A program made the translations under genes and the position numbers. The notes under the pieces were generated by a model, which saw nothing but the letters and a program-made list of their open reading frames with translations, made no database searches and had not been told where the DNA came from. Of a stretch of 64,000 nt of DNA, positions 54,315-61,700 are shown piece by piece. The stretch spans positions 2,822,001 through 2,886,000 of the forward strand of contig NZ_CP156891.1 in the NCBI RefSeq assembly GCF_019249795.2, read 5' to 3'. The DNA is from Segatella copri. Lineage in GTDB: Bacteria > Bacteroidota > Bacteroidia > Bacteroidales > Bacteroidaceae. Positions within the stretch are counted from its first letter, which is position 1. Each line of letters opens with the position of its first letter.

Positions 54315-54501
54315 GGAACTGCCTGGAGAAACGAATGATCTCCGTGGCTGCATCTTTGATATCTATTGTGTTACCGACGATGATAAACATTTCATCGTTG
54401 AGATGCAGAACAGATGGGTACCCTTCTTTGTGAATCGTTTCATCTATCTTTCTCTTCCGTTTCACTTAATTAAGTTACCGGACAATCCTATCCGTTTATA
54501 A
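54310..54501 (+). pseudogene. Relic of a second Rpn-family nuclease
   Basis: Reads DKELPGETNDLRGCIFDIYC, then VTDDDKHFIVEMQNRWVPFF and VNRFIYLS: the nuclease core of the family without its N-terminus and C-terminal half. It starts in another frame at the very end of the intact Rpn gene and ends at TAA 54499-54501, inside the end of the opposing Abi gene. Confidence 0.75.
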
Positions 54502-55390
54502 TCCACAACGGTTCGTTTTTCCACTCTTGTGGAAATCCCATAGAACGAGTATTTACAATCTCACTTTTATCTATGAGTTTCAAAAGGCGTTTGGAAAAAC
54601 TTCCATTTGCAGCTATAGATTGTTCCAAATATGCAAGGCAACACAGTTGAGGATACAATTTATTGGGACGAAAATTGCCGGTAATAAGCCATTGAGAAGG
54701 TAAATAATTGGGCATTATAGGCATTGTTGGAAAACGTCTGTTCCAAATGCGAGCATGATGAGCGCAAGCATTTCTTAACACCGCAATACATTTTATCCAA
54801 TTCTCTAAATATAGATATTGTGGAAGTAGAAACTCTTTTGTCACCTTCTTCTTGACAGAGTTGTCTTTGAAGTTGCAAAACAATTTGGATAGTGTACCAA
54901 AGGAAACAACCTCCAAAGTTTTCCAAGCTGGTGGAAATGAGGGAGCCGTGTAGCTGTTGTAGTATTCTGAAATAAAATCTTCTTTTGAACGATTTACCTC
55001 GGTTGCTATATTGTCAAGGCAAGAATTGAAAATACTTTGATTCTTAAATTTGCTGGCATCCATGAACCAAAACGGACCATGTTCCATTGAAAAATAATGG
55101 ATGATTCGAGTACGGAATGCTATTTCTATGTCTTGGATTGCCGTAAAAATCAAAGAACGAAGTTCACGGTCGAAGACATATAAATTAGTAGCAAAAGTGA
55201 AACTGCTATTTTGTGCAAATCTATGTGATTCTGTATTCAGTTCCATCGGTTGTAGGTAGTTCGCAAAACGAAAATAGCTTACAGAATGAAGAAATTTTAT
55301 AGCATCTTCTTCATCTTCGATTGTCAGCCCGCGTTCTTTCAAAATGTCAAGTTGACAATAAAAATCCATTGCTTGTTTTGTGTACTGCAT
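54488..55390 (-). CDS. Abi_2 family abortive-infection protein (AbiD/AbiF-like, HEPN)
   Basis: 300 residues. Matches the Abi_2 family: FLHSVSYFRFANYLQPME early, LYVFDRELRSLIFTAIQDIEIAFRTRI, then WKTLEVVSFGTLSKLFCN and the HEPN-type motif RNACAHH with R206 and H211. Members stop phage spread, probably by RNA cleavage. AT-rich relative to the core genes, suggesting transfer. Preceded by a strong promoter and a structured leader RNA; it stands beside a restriction operon pointing the other way. Confidence 0.88.
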   Translation of the reverse strand: MQYTKQAMDFYCQLDILKERGLTIEDEEDAIKFLHSVSYFRFANYLQPMELNTESHRFAQNSSFTFATNLYVFDRELRSLIFTAIQDIEIAFRTRIIHYFSMEHGPFWFMDASKFKNQSIFNSCLDNIATEVNRSKEDFISEYYNSYTAPSFPPAWKTLEVVSFGTLSKLFCNFKDNSVKKKVTKEFLLPQYLYLENWIKCIAVLRNACAHHARIWNRRFPTMPIMPNYLPSQWLITGNFRPNKLYPQLCCLAYLEQSIAANGSFSKRLLKLIDKSEIVNTRSMGFPQEWKNEPLWIING

Positions 55391-55464
55391 ATTACTTCAG
55401 TATAATATAAAACACGAAGTCCTGCCGTGGTACGCTTTCAAGAAGAGGCGTGGCAGGAACTGTT
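55391..55464 (-). ncRNA. Structured leader/small RNA upstream of the Abi_2 gene
   Basis: Between promoter and abi start lie about 70 nt containing a hairpin: TCCTGCC (55420-55426) pairs with GGCAGGA (55452-55458), with an inner CGC/GCG (55433-55435, 55448-55450) and an 11-12 nt loop, then an AT-rich run to the start. Position and form resemble reported structured RNAs next to AbiF-type genes; identity is inference. Confidence 0.5.
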
Positions 55465-55468
55465 GCTG

Positions 55469-55499
55469 CAAAAATACTAATTTCATTCCAAAATGGCAA
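55469..55499 (-). promoter_or_regulatory. Promoter of the Abi RNA/gene
   Basis: Minus strand TTG (55497-55499), 20-bp spacer, TATTTTTG (55469-55476). Confidence 0.75.
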
Positions 55500-55743
55500 C
55501 TTTTTGTTTAAGAATATGCATTTTAAATATGTTATTTAACATTGTATAACGGAATTTCGGTCAACGAACCATCTCATGTCATTTGATACTTTCTTCATAA
55601 TTCTTTTCTTTTGATTCTATGTCGCGAAGATACAAAAGAATTCGAATAATCGGATACCATTTCATCTTTCTTATATTTTTCGCGCACTTATAAACATTTC
55701 CCCCTTGCCAGTAACTTTTTCCAAAACTTTTTCCCTGATTTTC

Positions 55744-55774
55744 TTGCATGTTTCGAAATATTGTTGTACTTTTG
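55744..55774 (+). promoter_or_regulatory. Promoter of the helicase-Mod-Res operon
   Basis: TTG (55744-55746), 20-bp spacer, TACTTTTG (55767-55774). Leader about 60 nt. Between this and the abi promoter (55500-55743) I see only AT-rich sequence and no gene. Confidence 0.7.
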
Positions 55775-55838
55775 AAGGAGTAAGTGTATTGGAAATGCAC
55801 TTTTTGTAGCGTAACTATCTGATTATTAGGTGAAACTT

Positions 55839-58800
55839 ATGGAATTGATTAAGGTTATAAACAACGTGTCAGAACGGGTAGTAGATGATTTGAAGGCCAA
55901 ATTATCTGAAGGATCTCGTGTGTCAATAGCTGCAGCCTCTTTTTCCATCTATGCTTTCGAAGCATTGAAGGAAGAACTGGAGAACGTTGATGAGTTGCGT
56001 TTTATCTTCACTTCGCCTACCTTCATCAAGGATAAGGTGAAGAAGGAGAAGCGTGAGTTCTTCATTCCAAAACTCAACCGTGAGCGCAATCTTTATGGCT
56101 CTGACTTCGAAATCAAACTCCGTAACAAACTGGAGCAGAAAGCCATCGCCAAGGAGTGCGCCAACTGGATAAGACGCAAGGTGAAGTTTAAATCAAATGT
56201 GTCACAGGAGTCGATGGGCGGCTTTATTTACGTAAACGGCACTGCCCCTTATGCCTATGCACCTTTTAATGAGTTTACCACCACAGAGTTGGGATGCGAG
56301 CGAGGAAACAGCTTGTATTCCATGGTTCAGGTTGTGCCCTCACCTTTCGCCGAGCAGTATCTGAACGTATTCAATGAACAGTGGAAGAATGGCGATAAGT
56401 TTGAAGATGTAACTGCCAAGGTGCTGGAATACATAGAAACCGTTTATCAGGAAAATTCACCCGAGTTTATCTACTTCATTACGCTATATAATATCTTCAG
56501 CGAGTTTCTCGATGATATCAACGAGGATGTTCTTCCTAACGAGAAGACCGGCTTCCGGGAGAGTGTGATTTGGAAAAAACTTTATAATTTCCAAAAAGAT
56601 GCTGCCCTGGCTATCATCAATAAACTCGAAAAATACAATGGTTGTATCCTTGCCGATTCTGTGGGTCTGGGTAAAACCTTTACGGCACTGAGCGTCATCA
56701 AGTATTACGAAAACCGCAACAAGTCGGTTCTCGTATTATGTCCTAAGAAGCTCTATGACAACTGGAGCACCTTCAAGACTAATTACAAAAACAACCCTCT
56801 TGCCGCCGACCGCCTTCGCTATGATATTCTGTTTCACAGCGATTTAAGCCGAGATAGAGGTATGTCAAACGGAATTGATCTAGAACGAATCAACTGGGGT
56901 AACTACGACCTGATAGTCATAGACGAAAGCCACAATTTCCGCAATGGCGGTAATGTGGATGACGAGGATGATGAGGCTGACAACCTGGATATCGTAGATG
57001 ATGGTAAGAAGAAGGAAAATCGCTATCAGCGACTGATGAACAAGGTGATTAGAGCAGGAATCAAGACAAAAGTCCTGATGCTGAGTGCCACTCCCGTCAA
57101 CAACCGCTTCAACGACCTGAAGAACCAGTTGCAACTGGCATACGAAGGTCATGCTGAGCAAATCAACGAGGTTCTTGACATCGACCGCAGCATAGATGAT
57201 GTGTTCCGCTCTGCACAGTTGGCATATAACCGATGGACCAAGTTGCAGCCCAAAGAGCGCACCACGCAACGCCTGCTTGAAGAACTGAACTTCGATTTCT
57301 TTGAATTGCTGGATGCGGTTACCATTGCCCGAAGCCGAAGCCACATCGTGAAATACTACGATACGAAGGATATCGGTAAGTTCCCTAAAAGATTGGCTCC
57401 TATATCCCGCCGCCCAAAGTTGACGGATTTGAGCGATAGCATCTCTTTCAGCGAGATTGCTGAACAGCTTAACAGGCTGAATCTGAGCATTTATACGCCT
57501 TCACTCTATATCTTTGATAGCGTGAAGGAGGATTATGAAATCAATATGGAAGGCTCGGGTATCTCTATCGACGGACGAGAGAAAGGTCTCCGCAAGCTGA
57601 TGGCTACCAACCTGCTCAAACGTCTGGAGAGCAGCGTCAACTCCTTCCGTCTTACCTTGCAGCGCATCCAGGAATATATAGACGAAACGCTGAATACCAT
57701 TGAAAGCAATGGGTGCAGCGGTTCTGTGGATGTTACCGAGTTTACGGATGATTTGGATAGCGCAGATAGCGATAACGACCCATTTGTGGGCAGAAATTCC
57801 AAAATCAACCTCCGGGATATTGATGTGATTCGCTGGTCACGTGATCTTCGCAGCGACCAGGAGAATCTTGCCCTGCTTCAGATTATGCTCCAGGATATTT
57901 CTCCCGAGCACGACTCCAAGCTACAGATGCTCATCGAAGATTTGAAACACAAGTTTGAGCATCCCATCAATCCGGGCAACAAGAAAGTGATTATCTTTAC
58001 AGCCTTTGCTGATACCGCCAACTATCTGTACGACCAGCTGGCAGCACGCATCAAGGCGGATTGTGGGTTGAATGTGGCGCTTATCACGGGTTCTACGGAT
58101 GGCAAATGCACCATACCGAAGTTCCCGATGAGTTTCAACAATGTGCTGACCTATTTCTCGCCCGTATCGAAAGACCGGGCTGCTCTCTTCCCGGATGCTA
58201 CCGAGGAGATTGATGTGCTCATTGCCACTGACTGCATTTCCGAGGGTCAGAACCTGCAGGATTGTGATTTCCTCATCAACTATGATATCCATTGGAATCC
58301 AGTGCGCATCATCCAGCGCTTCGGCCGTGTGGACCGTATCGGCAGCAGAAACGATGTCATCCAGCTGGTTAACTATTGGCCGGATATGGAACTGGACCAG
58401 TATATCGAACTGAAAGGCCGTGTAGAGAGCCGTATGAAGGCCACCGTCCTCACCAGTACAGGCGACGACAACCTGTTGTCGCAGAACGAGAAGGGCGACC
58501 TGGAATACCGCAAGAACCAGCTCAAGAAGCTTCAGGAAGAAGTGATAGACATAGAGGATATGGATACCGGCATCAACATCATGGATTTGGGTCTGAATGA
58601 ATTCCGCCTCGACCTGCTGGCATACGTCAAGGAAAATCCGAATGTAGAGCACTCGCCGTTTGGCATGAATGCGGTGGTGGCTAGTTCTGAGAACGCCAAG
58701 CCGGGTGTTATCTTCATCCTGAAGAATAGAAACAAGAATATCAATATCGACAGGAAGAACCTGCTGCATCCGTTCTATATGGTGTATCTGGGTGAAGATG

Positions 58801-59099
58801 GCTCCGTCATCTGCGACCACCTGCAGCCTAAGAAACTGCTCGATGTGATGCGCCACGTTTGCCGAGGCAAGAGCCAGCCGGATAAGGAGTTGTGCGCCAT
58901 CATCAACCGGGAAACGGCTGACGGCCGACAGATGAGTCATTATAGTGATATGTTGGCGAAGGCGGTTGACAGCATCATTTCTGTGAAGGAAGAGTCAGAT
59001 ATCGACAGCCTGTTCTCCATGGGCGAGACGAGTGCCTTGCTGGGAGATGCCAAGGGGCTGGATGACTTTGAGTTAATAACATTCTTAATTATCAGATAG
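55839..59099 (+). CDS. SNF2-type helicase with PLD-like N-terminal domain
   Basis: 1086 residues from ATG 55839 (MELIKVINNV); an upstream GTG at 55830 would add three residues. N-terminal region (1-150) resembles the phospholipase-D-like domain joined to such helicases (SEGSRVSIAAASFSIYAFEAL). Helicase core: Walker A DSVGLGKT at 273-280, DESH at 362-365, LSATPVNNRF, and motif V/VI IATDCISEGQNLQ and QRFGRVDRIGS. Long insert around 570-640. First gene of a four-gene operon; 1 bp to the DUF4391 gene. Superfamily-2 DNA translocases of this type occur in DISARM-like and type III-associated defence loci. Confidence 0.9.
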   Translation: MELIKVINNVSERVVDDLKAKLSEGSRVSIAAASFSIYAFEALKEELENVDELRFIFTSPTFIKDKVKKEKREFFIPKLNRERNLYGSDFEIKLRNKLEQKAIAKECANWIRRKVKFKSNVSQESMGGFIYVNGTAPYAYAPFNEFTTTELGCERGNSLYSMVQVVPSPFAEQYLNVFNEQWKNGDKFEDVTAKVLEYIETVYQENSPEFIYFITLYNIFSEFLDDINEDVLPNEKTGFRESVIWKKLYNFQKDAALAIINKLEKYNGCILADSVGLGKTFTALSVIKYYENRNKSVLVLCPKKLYDNWSTFKTNYKNNPLAADRLRYDILFHSDLSRDRGMSNGIDLERINWGNYDLIVIDESHNFRNGGNVDDEDDEADNLDIVDDGKKKENRYQRLMNKVIRAGIKTKVLMLSATPVNNRFNDLKNQLQLAYEGHAEQINEVLDIDRSIDDVFRSAQLAYNRWTKLQPKERTTQRLLEELNFDFFELLDAVTIARSRSHIVKYYDTKDIGKFPKRLAPISRRPKLTDLSDSISFSEIAEQLNRLNLSIYTPSLYIFDSVKEDYEINMEGSGISIDGREKGLRKLMATNLLKRLESSVNSFRLTLQRIQEYIDETLNTIESNGCSGSVDVTEFTDDLDSADSDNDPFVGRNSKINLRDIDVIRWSRDLRSDQENLALLQIMLQDISPEHDSKLQMLIEDLKHKFEHPINPGNKKVIIFTAFADTANYLYDQLAARIKADCGLNVALITGSTDGKCTIPKFPMSFNNVLTYFSPVSKDRAALFPDATEEIDVLIATDCISEGQNLQDCDFLINYDIHWNPVRIIQRFGRVDRIGSRNDVIQLVNYWPDMELDQYIELKGRVESRMKATVLTSTGDDNLLSQNEKGDLEYRKNQLKKLQEEVIDIEDMDTGINIMDLGLNEFRLDLLAYVKENPNVEHSPFGMNAVVASSENAKPGVIFILKNRNKNINIDRKNLLHPFYMVYLGEDGSVICDHLQPKKLLDVMRHVCRGKSQPDKELCAIINRETADGRQMSHYSDMLAKAVDSIISVKEESDIDSLFSMGETSALLGDAKGLDDFELITFLIIR

Positions 59100-59100
59100 T

Positions 59101-59775
59101 ATGATAGATTTACATTATCCTCCAACCACGTTTGTAGGCAAGCCCGTTCCCAAGAACGCTTTCTACCGGCATCTGGAAGTGAATGCGAAGATGAAGCAGC
59201 ACTTCGTAGATGATGTGGTGGCCATCAAGTGGCTCTATAAGCTGGCTCCTTCCACTCTCAATGTGGCAGATGGCAAGGAGGTTCACGAGATTGTGGTCTT
59301 TTCTGCGCAGCTGAAGTCGCAGGATTGTCCGGATGATGTCTTCCTCTTCATCGATAGGAACATGCCTCGCCACGTGGTGTTTGTTCTGGAATATGAGGGG
59401 CAGTATAAGCTGCTGCTCAACTATAAGGAATGGCTGGATGCCTCAGCAGGAACCTTCAGGATAGTGAAGTCTTTCGCTTCGGAATGGCTCCGTGAGGCAG
59501 ATTTGTCTTTGCCTATCCAGGGGCTTACGATGGATGCCATCTATGAAAATATGGCAGGCGTGATTTCCGGCTATGGCACGAGCCGTAGCGAGGAAACCAA
59601 GCGCATGGTGGAGCTGGAGTCCTTGATACAGAAGTGCAGGAAAGAGATTGCAGCCTTGCAGAAGCGGGTTCGGACTGAAAGGCAGTTTAACCGCCAGCTG
59701 GAGCTGAATAACGAGGCTCGGGCGTTGAAGAAGAAGGTTGCGGAATGGGAAAAAGAAATGAAGAATAATTTATAA
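59101..59775 (+). CDS. DUF4391 protein
   Basis: 224 residues. Start HYPPTTFVGKPVPKNAFYRH matches DUF4391, a family found between SNF2-type helicases and type III Mod genes. The middle is alpha/beta (EIVVFSAQLKSQDCPDDVFLFIDRNMPRHVVFVLEYEGQYKLL); residues 175-224 form a basic/acidic coiled coil (LESLIQKCRKEIAALQKRVR). Function unknown; its fixed place suggests a structural link in the complex. Confidence 0.85.
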   Translation: MIDLHYPPTTFVGKPVPKNAFYRHLEVNAKMKQHFVDDVVAIKWLYKLAPSTLNVADGKEVHEIVVFSAQLKSQDCPDDVFLFIDRNMPRHVVFVLEYEGQYKLLLNYKEWLDASAGTFRIVKSFASEWLREADLSLPIQGLTMDAIYENMAGVISGYGTSRSEETKRMVELESLIQKCRKEIAALQKRVRTERQFNRQLELNNEARALKKKVAEWEKEMKNNL

Positions 59776-59787
59776 AATATAGATAAT

Positions 59788-61696
59788 ATGGATAGACCCA
59801 ATAGAATGGAATTGCAGTCGGCAGATGGAGCGCAGTTGAATCTGGATGCGCTTTATCAGATTGCGCCTTCGTGCTTTACGGAGGTAGCCGCCCCTGGTAC
59901 GGGGGGGGGTAAAACGTGTAATTAATTTTGACGTACTTCGCCAGCTTCTTGGTGACAACGCAGTGGAAGATGCTCCTGAGACATACGAGTTCAACTGGGT
60001 TGGCAAGCAGGCAGCTCGTGCCGAAGTTTTGGAGCCTATTAAGAAGACACTGCGTCCCGTAAAGGAGGATAGTGTGGATTGGGACAACACCCAAAACCTT
60101 TATATTGAGGGTGATAACCTCAAAGTGCTTAAACTTCTCCAAAAGTCTTATCTGGGTAAGGTAAAGATGATCTATATTGATCCGCCTTACAATACGGGTA
60201 ATGACTTTGTTTATCATGATGATTTTGCGATGTCTGCTGATGAGTATGCTGAGGCTTCGGGTTCAGTAGATGAATTAGGTAATAAATATATCAAGAACAT
60301 GGATTCGAATGGACGTTTTCATTCGGATTGGTGCTCTATGATGTATTCTAGATTGATGGTGGCGAGAACGCTGTTGACAGAGGATGGTGTGATTTTTATC
60401 TCGATTAATGATATTGAGGTTGGAAATTTGCGAAAAATTTGTGATGAAGTATTTGGATGTGAGGGATTTATTGCAAATTTTATTTGGGAGAAAAGAGTTA
60501 ATAGAGAAAATAGAAAAGAGGTATCGCAACGTCATGACCATATATTATGTTATTCAAAATCTAGTCAAGAAGGAAGACGATTAGCATTGCTTCCTATGAA
60601 TGATAAAGCATTGGCAAATTATGGAAATCCAGACAATGATCCTCGTGGACTATGGAAATCTGATCCTGCTCATGCACAAGGTGGTCATGGAACTAAAAAT
60701 CAATTTTATACTCTAATTGCTCCTAATGGGAAGCAGCACCAGTTACCTAGTGGTAGGTGTTGGGTATATACAGAACAAGAAATGCAAAAGGCTATAGCCG
60801 AAAATCGAATATGGTTTGGAAAAGATGGTAATGGAGTTCCACGAATTAAAACTTATTTGAATGCAAAGGAAAGAGGACTAACTCCTGAAACTATCTTGTT
60901 TGCTAATGAAGTTTCAACAAATGAAAAAGCAAAAAATGATCTTAAAAAATTATTTGATGGTGTTGCTGTGTTTGATACTCCAAAGCCAACAGAACTGGCC
61001 CTTCATCTACTAAAACTAGCATCTGTTAAAGATAGTATAATTTTGGATTTTTTCAGCGGAAGTAGTTCTACTGCTCATGCCGCAATGAAGCTCAACGCCG
61101 AAGATGGAGGTAACCGTAAATTCATTATGGTTCAGATTCCCGAAGAAACTCCGGAGGATAGCGAGGCAAGAAAGGCTGGCTATAAGACCATCCCTGAAGT
61201 TGCCAAGGAACGTATCCGCCGTGCCGGCAAGAAAATCAAGGAGGAATCTCCTCTTACCACTGCCGACCTCGATACCGGCTTCCGTGTCTTCCGTCTCGAA
61301 GAAGGCAATTACGAGGATGTAAAACTTTCTCCAAAGGATTATAATCAGGATGATCTTGATCTGTTCCTGAATAATATCAAGGCCGACAGAAACGACCTCG
61401 ACTTGCTCTTTGGATGTATGCTCGATTGGGGCGTTCAGCTCTCTCTGCCTATGACCCAGGAAGTGGTGGATGGCAAGACCATCTATACCGTGAACGACGG
61501 CGACCTGGTGGCCTGCTTCGCCGAGAACGTATCAGAAGACGTAGTAAAAGCCATGGCAGAAAAGATGCCTTTGCGTGTCATTTTCCGTGACAGTTGCTTT
61601 GCTCAGGATGCCGACAAGATTAATATCTACGAGACCTTCAAGCAGAAGCTGGATTGGAGCGACCAGGAAGTAGTGAAGAATATTAGAGTGATTTAA
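59788..61696 (+). CDS. Type III site-specific DNA methyltransferase Mod, out of frame at a G9 tract
   Basis: ATG 59788 opens MDRPNRMELQSADGAQLNLD..., but after GTGGGKTCN it stops at 59923-59925. One G fewer in the tract at 59901-59909 would join it to VKRVINFDVLRQLLGDN and continue to 61696, giving 635 residues. Beta-type order: DPPYNTGNDF (DPPY 131-134 in the restored frame), a variable specificity region about 60270-61070, then LDFFSGSSSTAHAAMKLN (SAM-binding). Without the shift, ATG 59963 (MEDAPETYEFNWVG) could give a 577-residue protein. It methylates one strand of a short site and pairs with Res. Confidence 0.88.
59901..59909 (+). repeat. Homopolymer G9 tract inside mod
   Basis: Nine consecutive G at codons 38-41; in this length the mod frame stops 14 bp later. 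Eight G restores it. Confidence 0.9.
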
Positions 61697-61700
61697 GCCT

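Noticed and set aside
55579..55800. 73-codon minus-strand frame upstream of the restriction operon
   Set aside because: No start context, no similarity, and it overlaps the probable promoter on the other strand.
57921..58940. 339-codon open frame on the minus strand
   Set aside because: Antisense to the SNF2 helicase core with its conserved motifs.
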